DNA of 64,000 bases from Rahnella ecdela. GTDB lineage: Bacteria > Pseudomonadota > Gammaproteobacteria > Enterobacterales > Enterobacteriaceae. The notes under the pieces were generated by a model. The model had not been told where the DNA came from. It saw nothing but the letters and a program-made list of their open reading frames with translations, and searched no databases. Of this stretch, positions 16,514 through 25,083 are shown piece by piece (the stretch's first letter is position 1; every line of letters begins with the position of its first letter). Both the position numbers and the translations under genes were made by a program. The stretch lies in NCBI RefSeq assembly GCF_019049625.1, contig NZ_JAFMOY010000132.1, positions 372,001 through 436,000 of the forward strand, given 5' to 3'.

Positions 16514-17611
16514 TCAGTTAGCCGAGCTTTTCAACTGGTTGTCCTGCTGATGTTGCTCCAGTGCCAGTTCAATCAGGCGGGTGATCAAATCGCTGTAACC
16601 TAAGCCGCTGGCCGCCCAGAGTTTTGGATACATGCTGATATTGGTAAACCCTGGCAGCGTATTGATTTCATTAATGATGACCTCGCCTTGCTCCGTCAGG
16701 AATACGTCCACGCGCGCCATGCCGCGACATTCCAGCACCTGAAACGCCTGTAAAGCGATGGCGCGGATGCGGTCATGCGTTTCCGGTGGCAAATCTGCCG
16801 GAACAGCAATGGAAGCGCCGGATTCGTTGATGTACTTAGTATCGTAAGAATAAAACTCGTCGTGCAGGATAACTTCCCCACACACACTTGCCTGCGGATA
16901 ATCATTGCCCAGCACTGCGCATTCAATTTCGCGGCCTTTAATGGCGGATTCGACCAGGACTTTATGGTCGAAACTAAACGCTTCGTCGAGCGCCCGCACA
17001 AAACCTGCCTCATCACTGACCTTGCTGACACCTACTGATGATCCCTGATTCGCCGGTTTGATGAACAGCGGCAGGCCGAGTTGTTGAGAGACTGCGGCAA
17101 AGGTATGTTTCTGGCGGTTAGCGCGTGTCAGGCAGACAAACGGGGCGACGGATAAACCAGCATCGCGCAACAAGCGCTTGGTGACGTCTTTATCCATGCT
17201 CACGGCTGAACCTAATACGCCCGAACCGACGAAGGCGATATTTGCCATACGCAGCAATCCCTGCAACGAACCATCTTCGCCCAGTGTGCCGTGGACAATC
17301 GGAAAAATCACATCGACTTGTGAAAGCGCGCTGGCGCTGTGCGTTTCGATTAACTGATTTTCCGTTTGCCCTGGGATCAGCGCGACCTGATTATTCGAGC
17401 GGTTCAGGGCAATCAGCGAAGGGTTCTCAGCATTGATCAGGTAATTGCTGGCATCATTGATATGCCATTCGCCCTTCTTATCAATGCCGAGTAATGTCAC
17501 ATCAAAACGTTGCTTATCAATCGCATCTACAATATTTTTTGCCGATTGCAGTGACACTTCGTGCTCTGCCGATTTACCACCAAAAATGATACCAACCCGT
17601 AATTTACTCAC
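16514..17611 (-). CDS. ddlA: D-alanine--D-alanine ligase A
   Basis: ATP-grasp enzyme making D-Ala-D-Ala for peptidoglycan in the cytoplasm. 365 aa (E. coli DdlA 364). N-terminal [48 protein letters not shown], the ATP-grasp [14 protein letters not shown] and metal-binding [19 protein letters not shown] are all intact. The length and [12 protein letters not shown] match the DdlA rather than the shorter DdlB form. Monocistronic. Confidence 0.96.
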   Translation of the reverse strand: MSKLRVGIIFGGKSAEHEVSLQSAKNIVDAIDKQRFDVTLLGIDKKGEWHINDASNYLINAENPSLIALNRSNNQVALIPGQTENQLIETHSASALSQVDVIFPIVHGTLGEDGSLQGLLRMANIAFVGSGVLGSAVSMDKDVTKRLLRDAGLSVAPFVCLTRANRQKHTFAAVSQQLGLPLFIKPANQGSSVGVSKVSDEAGFVRALDEAFSFDHKVLVESAIKGREIECAVLGNDYPQASVCGEVILHDEFYSYDTKYINESGASIAVPADLPPETHDRIRAIALQAFQVLECRGMARVDVFLTEQGEVIINEINTLPGFTNISMYPKLWAASGLGYSDLITRLIELALEQHQQDNQLKSSAN

Positions 17612-17671
17612 CTGGTGCTCCTTGTCGCCAGCGCGTGGCTGGCGGCGAATTTTCTTATAAACAACAAACGA

Positions 17672-18001
17672 CTAGTCGACTACAAACAGCTTCGCGCCCA
17701 CCGGCGTGGAGGAACGATGCGCTTCGGCATTATCCGCCACCTGATAACTCATGCCAGGCGACAGCGTAAATTTGCGCCCATCTTCCAGACGGGTATGAAG
17801 TTCACCTTCCAGACAGAACAACACGTGGCCTTTACTGCACCAGTGATCTGCTTCATAACCTGCTGAATATTCAACAATACGCACCCGGATATCGCCAAAT
17901 TTTTGCGTACGCCACAGCGCCATGCCGGTATCGCCGGGATGTTTTGTCGGCGTTACGTCACTCCAGTCAGTCGTGCAAAACGGAATCGCATCAAGCTTCA
18001 T
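17672..18001 (-). CDS. DHCW-motif cupin-fold protein
   Basis: 109-aa single-domain cupin. It carries EADHWCSKGHVLFCLEGEL, the hallmark of the DHCW-motif cupin family, and a second cupin strand LSPGMSYQVADNAEAHRS. The start at 18001 (MKLDAIPF) is taken because it opens the conserved domain. The longer frame to 18064 adds residues with no family match, and neither start has a strong ribosome site. Biochemical role unknown; probably metal-binding. It stands alone between ddlA and the divergent aldehyde dehydrogenase. Confidence 0.75.
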   Translation of the reverse strand: MKLDAIPFCTTDWSDVTPTKHPGDTGMALWRTQKFGDIRVRIVEYSAGYEADHWCSKGHVLFCLEGELHTRLEDGRKFTLSPGMSYQVADNAEAHRSSTPVGAKLFVVD

Positions 18002-18339
18002 GAGTTTCTCAATGTCGGGAATTGGAAGGAAAGCCAGCATAAAAGTGAGCGGTAAATTTATCAATCGCTTGCTGAAAACAATTCATTAACAGCGCGCCGC
18101 AAAGTTACGTAAAGCCGATTGTTCTTAGAGACGGGCCACAGCCCGCGTATGGCGGGACCAGTAAGAATGCGGACTGAGCAGGTATTACTGTTGTGTTGCA
18201 CGGGGTGTCTGTGGGACAGAGGTCACGTTTTTTCGTCTATGCTTAGTGTTCTGTTGAGAAAGAACGCAGTAAGGCGAACGCACCTCAATTCCAACGTGCC
18301 GTTGTTTTCGACGACACGCCACAAAACAAGGAGCAACAC

Positions 18340-19719
18340 ATGCCATATCAAACGATAAATCCTTTCAATAACAAACTCATCAAAGAATATCAGACCCATA
18401 ATGACCAACAGGTTGAGGAAGCGCTGTCCACAGCACATGCCCTGTATAAATCTGACTGGGCGCAAGGCGACATTAAACAACGCGTGAAAGTGTTGCATAA
18501 ACTTTCAGACCTGATGGCTTCACGTGTAGATGAACTGGCAGAAGTGGTCAGTGTCGAGATGGGGAAACTCATCGGTCAGAGCCGTGGAGAAGTGCAGATT
18601 TGCGCCGATATTGCGAAATTCTATGCTGAAAAAGCGGAGGAATTTCTCAAACCTGTGCCGTATAAATCCGATCTCGGCGAAGCCTGGGTTGAGCATCATC
18701 CGATCGGGGTGATCATGGCCGTCGAACCGTGGAATTTCCCGTTCTATCAGCTGATGCGCGTGCTGGCACCCAATCTGGCTTCCGGTAACAGTGTTATCGT
18801 CAAACACGCCAGTATCGTTCCTCATTGTGCTGAAACCTTTGAGAAACTGGTTGCCGAAGCGGGCGCGCCAAAAGGGGCCTATACCAATCTGTTTATTTCA
18901 CAGGATCAGGTGGCCTCAATCATTGATGACGACCGTGTTCAGGGGGTCGCGCTGACGGGCTCGGAAAAAGCCGGGGCCATTGTGGCTGCTCGTGCCGCAG
19001 GCAAGCTCAAGAAATCAACTCTTGAACTGGGCGGGAATGACGTATTTGCCGTTCTCGATGATGCCGATATTGATAAAGCAGCCAAAGCCGGTGCTCAGGC
19101 GCGTGTATCGAATGCCGGTCAGGTCTGTACCGCCGCCAAGCGTTTCATTATTCACGAGAAAGTGGCAGACGAATTCCTAAAAAAATTCACCGAGCACTTT
19201 AAGGCGCTGAAAATGGGCGATCCACTGGATAAATCCACCACCCTCGGACCGTTGTCGTCTGCCGATGCGGTGAAAACCCTGAGTAAACAGGTGGATGACG
19301 CGGTCAAACACGGTGCGAAATTGCACTTTGGTGGCAAAAAGGTCAGCGATAATCCGGGGAATTTCTTCGAGCCGACTATTCTGACGCACATTACCCGCGA
19401 TAATCCGGCGTATTTTGAAGAGTTCTTCGGCCCGGTCGCGCAGGTGTATGTGGTCAAAAATGATGAGGAGCTGGTGAAACTCGCCAACGACTCCCATTAC
19501 GGCCTTGGCGGTTCACTGTTCACCCGCGATTTAACCCGTGCACGTAAGCTGGCGAGCCAGATTGAAACCGGAATGGTGTACGTCAATTCGCCGACCGATA
19601 CTGCAGCAGAACTGCCTTTCGGCGGTGTGAAACGCTCCGGTTTTGGTCGTGAACTGTCTGATTTAGGTATCAAGGAGTTTGTGAACCAGAAACTGGTGGT
19701 GCTGGCCGCTAAGTCATAA
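18340..19719 (+). CDS. NAD(P)-dependent aldehyde / succinate-semialdehyde dehydrogenase
   Basis: 459-aa aldehyde dehydrogenase, related in length and sequence style to E. coli Sad (YneI). Visible sites: EPWNFPFYQ (catalytic Asn region), the cofactor loop ALTGSEKAG, STLELGGND (general-base Glu) and NAGQVCTAAKRF (nucleophilic Cys). The C-terminal FGGVKRSGFGRELS is intact. Strong GGAG ribosome site. Upstream CTATGCT (18237-18243) looks like an extended -10 of the sigma-70/sigma-S type. The substrate could be succinate semialdehyde or another short aldehyde. Confidence 0.85.
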   Translation: MPYQTINPFNNKLIKEYQTHNDQQVEEALSTAHALYKSDWAQGDIKQRVKVLHKLSDLMASRVDELAEVVSVEMGKLIGQSRGEVQICADIAKFYAEKAEEFLKPVPYKSDLGEAWVEHHPIGVIMAVEPWNFPFYQLMRVLAPNLASGNSVIVKHASIVPHCAETFEKLVAEAGAPKGAYTNLFISQDQVASIIDDDRVQGVALTGSEKAGAIVAARAAGKLKKSTLELGGNDVFAVLDDADIDKAAKAGAQARVSNAGQVCTAAKRFIIHEKVADEFLKKFTEHFKALKMGDPLDKSTTLGPLSSADAVKTLSKQVDDAVKHGAKLHFGGKKVSDNPGNFFEPTILTHITRDNPAYFEEFFGPVAQVYVVKNDEELVKLANDSHYGLGGSLFTRDLTRARKLASQIETGMVYVNSPTDTAAELPFGGVKRSGFGRELSDLGIKEFVNQKLVVLAAKS

Positions 19720-19728
19720 ATCGGTTTT

Positions 19729-19754
19729 AATCCTCCCCGTAAAGGGGAGGATTT
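19729..19754 (+). terminator. GC-rich hairpin after the aldehyde dehydrogenase
   Basis: AATCCTCCCC-GTAAA-GGGGAGGATT followed by TT. It acts as a probable terminator. Its CTCCCC/GGGGAG stem resembles the hairpin repeats at 22974 and 52623. Confidence 0.7.
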
Positions 19755-19869
19755 CCCCTTCACGTTGTTGCCCTTCCCCCTCATTTACCAAGCTTTGACC
19801 CACGACAAAGCGCTGTGCGTATTCCCCTCTCTATAATCAGGCCCGTTTGTCTTCCCACTGGTAAATCAC

Positions 19870-20991
19870 ATGGCGTATGAACTCAATCTGGACTGGCCGG
19901 AATTTTTAGAGAAATACTGGCAAAAAAAACCTGTTGTCATTAAAAAAGCGTTCTCCAATTTCGTCGATCCCATTTCTGCCGACGAGTTAGCCGGTCTGGC
20001 GATGGAGCCGGAAGTGGACAGCCGTCTGGTGAGCCATAAAAATGGGGAATGGCAGGCGAGCAACGGACCTTTCGAACATTTTGATGGGCTCGGCGAAACC
20101 GGCTGGTCATTGCTGGCGCAGGCCGTGAACCACTGGCATCTGCCCGCTGCGGAACTGGTGAAGCCTTTTCGCGTGTTACCGGACTGGCGTTTAGATGACC
20201 TGATGATTTCTTATTCCGTGCCCGGCGGCGGTGTCGGTCCGCACATCGACCAGTACGACGTGTTTATCATTCAGGGTATGGGCAGCCGCCGCTGGCGCGT
20301 GGGCGATGCCTTGCCGATGCGTCAGTTTTGCCCGCATCCGGCGTTACTGCATGTCGATCCTTTCACGCCAATCATTGATGAAGATCTTGAGCCGGGCGAC
20401 ATTCTGTATATTCCGCCAGGCTTCCCGCATGACGGTTTCACCCATGAAACGGCCCTCAACTATTCCGTCGGTTTCCGTGGCCCTAACTCGCGCGATTTTA
20501 TCAGCAGTTTTGCTGACTACGCACTGGAAAACGATCTGGGTGGCAATCATTACAGCGATCCGGATTTAACGCTGCGTGACCACGTCGGGAAAGTTGAAGA
20601 GTATGAGCTGGAACGTGTGCGCCAGATGATGGTTGAAATGCTCAGCCAGCCGGAAGATTTCAAACAGTGGTTTGGTCGTTTCGCCACCACGCCACGCCAT
20701 GAGCTGGATATCGCCCCGGCGGAACCACCTTATGAAGCGCAGGAAATTGTGGATGCACTGATGCAGGGTGAAAGCCTGACCCGTCTGACCGGATTGCGCG
20801 TGCTGAATGTCGGTGAACGTTTCTTTGTGAACAGTGAACCGCTGGAAACGGCTCAGCATCACGCGGCCGATGCACTGTGCCGTTATACGCTGATCGGTCA
20901 CGAAGAACTGGGCAGCGCCTTGCAGGATCCTGAATTTGTTCTGGTATTAACGGATCTGGTGAATCAGGGTTACTGGTATTTCGACGAGTAA
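19870..20991 (+). CDS. roxA: Ribosomal protein uL16 arginine 3-hydroxylase RoxA (YcfD)
   Basis: 2-oxoglutarate/Fe(II) oxygenase of the JmjC group that hydroxylates an arginine of ribosomal protein L16. 373 aa, the same length as E. coli RoxA. The iron ligands are in the expected places: His125-x-Asp127 in VGPHIDQYD and His187 in PPGFPHDGF. The C-terminal winged-helix region is present. Own terminator at 21012-21044. Ribosome site weak (GGTAA). Confidence 0.95.
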   Translation: MAYELNLDWPEFLEKYWQKKPVVIKKAFSNFVDPISADELAGLAMEPEVDSRLVSHKNGEWQASNGPFEHFDGLGETGWSLLAQAVNHWHLPAAELVKPFRVLPDWRLDDLMISYSVPGGGVGPHIDQYDVFIIQGMGSRRWRVGDALPMRQFCPHPALLHVDPFTPIIDEDLEPGDILYIPPGFPHDGFTHETALNYSVGFRGPNSRDFISSFADYALENDLGGNHYSDPDLTLRDHVGKVEEYELERVRQMMVEMLSQPEDFKQWFGRFATTPRHELDIAPAEPPYEAQEIVDALMQGESLTRLTGLRVLNVGERFFVNSEPLETAQHHAADALCRYTLIGHEELGSALQDPEFVLVLTDLVNQGYWYFDE

Positions 20992-21011
20992 CCTTTCATC
21001 GCTAAAATAGC

Positions 21012-21044
21012 AAAAGGCGGCGTCCCTGCGGATGCCGCCTTTTT
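21012..21044. terminator. Bidirectional terminator between roxA and the phn operon
   Basis: AAAAGGCGGC / GCCGCCTTTT stem with a 12-nt loop and flanking A and T runs, between convergent transcription units. Confidence 0.88.
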
Positions 21045-21055
21045 AATGCGGTGAG

Positions 21056-21979
21056 TTACGGACGATAAAGCTCAACCGGCGGCTTCATTTTTCGCTCTTC
21101 CGGCTCAAACAAATCAATCTCTTCGCCATGAATATATTTGGCGCGCAACATCGCAGAGATCTTATCCATCGTCATCACAATCGCGACCAGAATAAGCGTG
21201 ATAAACATCACCACATCCCAGTTCCATAAACGCATATTTTCCGCATACACCAGACCTATCCCGCCTGCCCCGACAAAGCCGAGAACAGCGGCCGAACGGG
21301 TATTCGATTCAATCTGATACAGCGACAGCGCAAGGAATGTCGGGAAGGATTGCGTGAAAATCCCGAAACGGTGAGTCTGTAACGGAGAAGCTCCCAGCGC
21401 CCGCAAACCACGGCTCGGCGAGCGTTCCACCGCCTCGTGCCCTTCGGCATACAGTTTGCCGAGCAGGCCCAAATCCTGCATCACAATCGCCAGCACACCG
21501 GCCAGCGGTCCCATACCGACGGCGCGGACAAAAATCAGTCCCCAGATTGCCATATCCAGCCCGCGCAACACGTCCAGAATACGGCGGATAACCATAGAAA
21601 CAGGTCTGAGTACCGGCGTTGACATCACGTTGCGCGCCGCCAGAAAGGAAAGTGGCAGAGCAAGGAAAGACGCAGTAATCGTGCCCGCAAATACAATTGC
21701 CAGCGTGATCGCAATCTGCGTGAAGTAATACTTAAATGGCCATTCGGAAACGTTATGCCAGACAAACATGCGCAGGAAATACCGCCCGACTTCACGGGTG
21801 CCGCGCACTACTTCGCTCCACGGAATACCGAAATAACTGAAGAAATAAACGTAGTACAGCGTAATGACGACAGCCAGTATTGCGAGATAACGCAGATAAC
21901 GGCGCTGCGCGGCAAACAAATGCCCGTGCTGCTGCTTCAGGCTGCTGACCACATGAGGTTCGAGCGCATCAGTTAACAT
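21056..21979 (-). CDS. phnE: Phosphonate ABC transporter permease PhnE (second copy)
   Basis: 307-aa inner-membrane permease. Membrane segments at residues ~28-50, 90-115 and in the last third. The transport-domain loop carries the EAA-type segment EAVERSPSRGLRALGASPLQTHRFG, followed by ESNTRSAAVLGFVGAGGIGLVY, typical of PhnE. Its start overlaps the stop of the upstream phnE by one base, so the two permeases are coupled and probably form a heterodimer. Last gene of phnC-phnD-phnE-phnE. Confidence 0.88.
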   Translation of the reverse strand: MLTDALEPHVVSSLKQQHGHLFAAQRRYLRYLAILAVVITLYYVYFFSYFGIPWSEVVRGTREVGRYFLRMFVWHNVSEWPFKYYFTQIAITLAIVFAGTITASFLALPLSFLAARNVMSTPVLRPVSMVIRRILDVLRGLDMAIWGLIFVRAVGMGPLAGVLAIVMQDLGLLGKLYAEGHEAVERSPSRGLRALGASPLQTHRFGIFTQSFPTFLALSLYQIESNTRSAAVLGFVGAGGIGLVYAENMRLWNWDVVMFITLILVAIVMTMDKISAMLRAKYIHGEEIDLFEPEERKMKPPVELYRP

Positions 21980-22923
21980 CAGAAAGTGCCCTCCACGACG
22001 CGTTTGCGCAATTTACCGGATAGAAAATCCATCGCCGACACCACCAGAATAATCAGCAGTAAGGTCATGCTGACCTGGTCATAGCGGTCCAGTTTGATTG
22101 AGGTCATCAGTTCCTGCCCGATGCCTCCGGCCCCCACTAAACCGAGGATAGTGGACTGACGGAAGTTGATTTCAAGGCGCATAAAGCTGTAAGACAGGAA
22201 AATCGGTTTTACCTGCGGCCACATGGCGAAACGCATACGCTGCAAACGCCCTGCTCCGCAGGCTCTCAGGCCGCGCACCGGCTTATCGGATGCGGTTTCA
22301 ATCGATTCATAGAAGAGTTTGGTCAGGCTGCCGACGGTGTGTAACGTCAGTGCGATAAAGCCCGGAATAGCGCCGACGCCAAAGGCCATGACGCACATCA
22401 CCGCCCATGCCAGCTCAGGCATGGTGCGCAGGAAAGCGACAAAAGTACGAATGCTGAATTTCACCCATTTTGGTGAATCCGTATTGCCCGCGGCGAGAAA
22501 CGCCAGAACGACGGCCAGCGCTGTCGATAATATCGTCGAGGATAATGCCAGCTGAATAGTTTCCCAAATCAGCGGCAACTGAATATTAAGACGATATCCC
22601 CAATATGCCAGTGAGCCTTCTGTATGACCGTCAGCAAATAACAATGACCAGTGTAATACCGGTACCGTCTGACCAATATAATCAAAGAAGCTAGGCGCGG
22701 AGACAATAATCGTTTTTAAATTAAGCTCGGAAACATTGCCTGACCACAGATATAACAACAGCATCAGCCCTGACCAGATCAGTGCCTCACGTTTTTGTTT
22801 TCCGCGGATCTGCTGATAATAACGATTGAAGTCTTTATTCAAAATAATATTTCCGGTTTGCAGATAATAATCATTCCTCACCCTGCGAAGGGCAAGGACA
22901 GGTAGGGATATTACAAACAACAC
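21979..22923 (-). CDS. phnE: Phosphonate ABC transporter permease PhnE (first copy)
   Basis: Permease with the same domain layout: ESIETASDKPVRGLRACGAG EAA-type loop and RQSTILGLVGAGGIGQELM. The start is unclear. The longest frame begins with GTG at 22923 and passes through a CCCTGCGAAGGG hairpin-repeat-like stretch (22875-22893), giving an odd N-terminus (MLFVISLPVLALRRVRND). A GTG at 22881 or another start could be the real one. A repeat insertion may have altered the 5' end. An 81-bp gap with a second hairpin repeat separates it from phnD. Confidence 0.85.
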   Translation of the reverse strand: MLFVISLPVLALRRVRNDYYLQTGNIILNKDFNRYYQQIRGKQKREALIWSGLMLLLYLWSGNVSELNLKTIIVSAPSFFDYIGQTVPVLHWSLLFADGHTEGSLAYWGYRLNIQLPLIWETIQLALSSTILSTALAVVLAFLAAGNTDSPKWVKFSIRTFVAFLRTMPELAWAVMCVMAFGVGAIPGFIALTLHTVGSLTKLFYESIETASDKPVRGLRACGAGRLQRMRFAMWPQVKPIFLSYSFMRLEINFRQSTILGLVGAGGIGQELMTSIKLDRYDQVSMTLLLIILVVSAMDFLSGKLRKRVVEGTF

Positions 22924-22973
22924 TCACGGTAAAAACTTTCTCTTAATGAATTGCCATTAATACCCCACCCCAA

Positions 22974-22995
22974 CCCTCCCCTTCGCAGGGGAGGG
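22974..22995. repeat. GC-rich hairpin repeat between phnD and phnE
   Basis: CCCTCCCC-TTCGCA-GGGGAGGG. The same core (CTCCCCTTCGCAGGGGAG in either orientation) recurs at 52623-52650, and a mutated version is seen at 22875-22893. It behaves like a small REP-type intergenic element. Confidence 0.65.
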
Positions 22996-23004
22996 AGTAA
23001 AGGG

Positions 23005-23937
23005 TTAGCGACCGCCTTTCGTCAGCTCACGCTTCATATCAATAATCTGCTGATATTCTGCCAGGGACGTTTCGCCGATATGTTGTTTACCGCCCACGGC
23101 TTTAACGAAGCAGGCGTGATCTTCTTTATCCAGTTTCTTGATGGCAGAAACCAGTTTGGCTTTGAAGGCTGGTGGCAGATCGCTGCGCACTAAAATCGGG
23201 CCGTTAGGGATCAGCGGAGATTCCCAGATGATACGGATTTTCTTCATCAGATCCGGATGGTCCATGCGGATCATGCGGTTGAATGCGCCGGAGGTATAAC
23301 CGGTTTCACGGTCGCCGATCATTGATGCCCAGGTCACTGCGCCTTCGAACTGACCGTTCAGTACGCCAAGAATATCCTGCTCATGGCCGCCCGAGAAGGT
23401 CACGCTTGAGAAGAAATTGTTGTATTTGTTGTCAGTGGTGCCGCCAAATTCTTTCTTGAAAGTCTGGTTCGGGATCAGATAGCCGGAAGTGGAATCCGGA
23501 TCGGCGAAGCCGAATGATTTGCCTTTCAGATCAGACAGCTTCTGGTAAGGACTGTCGGCTTTAACAACAACAACGGAGTGATAACCGCGTGATTTATCGG
23601 TATCGTCGATAACAATACCGACCAGATCTACGGCTTTCGGGTTATTAATATAAACGGAGGCGAAAGACGAAGGTGACATGCTTAATACCATGTCCACTTT
23701 CTTACCTAACAAGCCCTGAATAACACCTGAGTAATCGGATGAATTACGCAGTTTGGTATCCACATTTAATTCTTTATCGAAGAAATCTTTAACACACTGA
23801 TTATCGCCGATTTGCTGAGTCGCATTCTGGCCGCCCAGAATACCTAAATTCAATTCCTTAGGAGCATCTTCTGCCATGCTGTGCATCGCGGTAAAAGAAC
23901 CTGCTACGAAGACTGCCAGACGTAATAACTTCTTCAT
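23005..23937 (-). CDS. phnD: Phosphonate/phosphite-type periplasmic binding protein PhnD
   Basis: 310-aa solute-binding protein with a Sec signal peptide (MKKLLRLAVFVAGSFTAMHSMA). Features of the PhnD group: LGILGGQNATQ, YSGVIQGLLGKKVDMV, FADPDSTSGYLIPN and VTWASMIGD. It delivers phosphonate (or phosphite/organophosphonate) to the PhnCEE transporter. Located between phnC and the two phnE genes. No C-P lyase genes are nearby. Confidence 0.9.
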   Translation of the reverse strand: MKKLLRLAVFVAGSFTAMHSMAEDAPKELNLGILGGQNATQQIGDNQCVKDFFDKELNVDTKLRNSSDYSGVIQGLLGKKVDMVLSMSPSSFASVYINNPKAVDLVGIVIDDTDKSRGYHSVVVVKADSPYQKLSDLKGKSFGFADPDSTSGYLIPNQTFKKEFGGTTDNKYNNFFSSVTFSGGHEQDILGVLNGQFEGAVTWASMIGDRETGYTSGAFNRMIRMDHPDLMKKIRIIWESPLIPNGPILVRSDLPPAFKAKLVSAIKKLDKEDHACFVKAVGGKQHIGETSLAEYQQIIDMKRELTKGGR

Positions 23938-24043
23938 GTTAATGATGACCTTGTGTAGATTGAGAGAAAATAGAAATAAGCACTGCCAAGAGTTTTAATA
24001 GCCGTATATTGCGGCCGTTATTTGTTACTGCATTCTGAGAATG

Positions 24044-24877
24044 TTATTCATGCGATTCGTGATCTTCGCCATAGAGCTGATGCAGGATCCCTTCGGTTAA
24101 CTGGTCCGGATGGCCATCGAAAATAATCTGCCCTTTCGCAATGCCAATAACGCGGGTGCAATAGTCTTTCACCAGTTCAACCGAATGCAGGTTGACCATA
24201 ACGGCGATATTTTCTTCACTGACTTTTTTCAACGCATTCATAATGCGCAGCGTATTTTTTGGATCCAGCGACGCAACAGGCTCATCAGCCAGCAGAATTT
24301 TCGGGTTCTGCATCAGAGCACGGCAAATCGCCACACGCTGCATCTGGCCACCGGAAAGATTTTCAGCACGCTGCAGCGCATGCGGCAACATATGCAGCCA
24401 CTCGAGCAGTGAAATCGCGCGGGCGCGGTCTTCGTCATCAAACTGGTTGAAGAAAGATTTGAACGTTGAGGTATGGCTCAGGCGGCCCAGCAGTACGTTC
24501 GTCAGCACATCAAGACGGGGAACAAGACAAAAATCCTGGAAAATCATTCCGCAACCAGAGCGCCAGCGGCGCAGCGATTTGCCCGTCAGACCGGCCAGTT
24601 GTTGCTGTTCTCCGTTTTCGTAATGACACACCACGCTGCCTTCAGTAAGCGGAATGGTGCCGTTCAGGACATGCAGCAAAGTCGATTTTCCTGCGCCGGA
24701 ACGGCCAATCACCGCCACGAACTCGCCCGCGTGTAGATCGAAATTGATGTCATTCAGGACGCGCTGGCCTGATTTATAGGATTTCACCAGGCCTTTCACG
24801 TCCAGAACTTTGTTCAAATGCTGTGGCCCGGCCTGAGGATATTCAGCCTGTGCCAGCTTAAGTTGAGCTTGCGCCAT
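24044..24877 (-). CDS. phnC: Phosphonate ABC transporter ATP-binding protein PhnC
   Basis: 277-aa ABC ATPase. Walker [11 protein letters not shown]-loop MIFQDFCLV, signature [12 protein letters not shown], Walker [13 protein letters not shown] and H-loop VNLHSVEL are all canonical. The N-terminus is ~20 residues longer than E. coli PhnC. First gene of the operon; a Pho box lies 49-94 bp upstream. The operon would be induced by phosphate starvation. Confidence 0.92.
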   Translation of the reverse strand: MAQAQLKLAQAEYPQAGPQHLNKVLDVKGLVKSYKSGQRVLNDINFDLHAGEFVAVIGRSGAGKSTLLHVLNGTIPLTEGSVVCHYENGEQQQLAGLTGKSLRRWRSGCGMIFQDFCLVPRLDVLTNVLLGRLSHTSTFKSFFNQFDDEDRARAISLLEWLHMLPHALQRAENLSGGQMQRVAICRALMQNPKILLADEPVASLDPKNTLRIMNALKKVSEENIAVMVNLHSVELVKDYCTRVIGIAKGQIIFDGHPDQLTEGILHQLYGEDHESHE

Positions 24878-24925
24878 GATGCTGTCTCTCGGTTGCTTTC
24901 ATAATCTGGCGTTCATTAAGCGCGA

Positions 24926-24971
24926 GTTTTATGACACATCAATGACGATTAAATGGACAGCGCATGACAAA
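24926..24971 (-). promoter_or_regulatory. Pho box upstream of phnC
   Basis: Read on the minus strand, four 11-bp units run from 24969 to 24926: TGTCATGCGCT, GTCCATTTAAT, CGTCATTGATG and TGTCATAAAAC. Units 1, 3 and 4 keep the (T/C)GTCAT core in the 11-bp phase expected for PhoB. It lies in the phnC-dld divergent gap and fits a phosphate-starvation promoter. Confidence 0.65.
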
Positions 24972-25083
24972 AATGCAACAGATTAAGTGAAATTACCTAA
25001 CGGATATCCCGAATGGGGTTTAACTTAACACGTATCATTTAAGTCTATGATTAGCAGGCAACGCATTTAAAAAGGAAGATGAA

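Noticed and set aside
21000-25000. Possible complete phosphonate degradation locus
   Set aside because: Only transport genes are present; roxA and dld flank the operon and no C-P lyase gene is found in the window.
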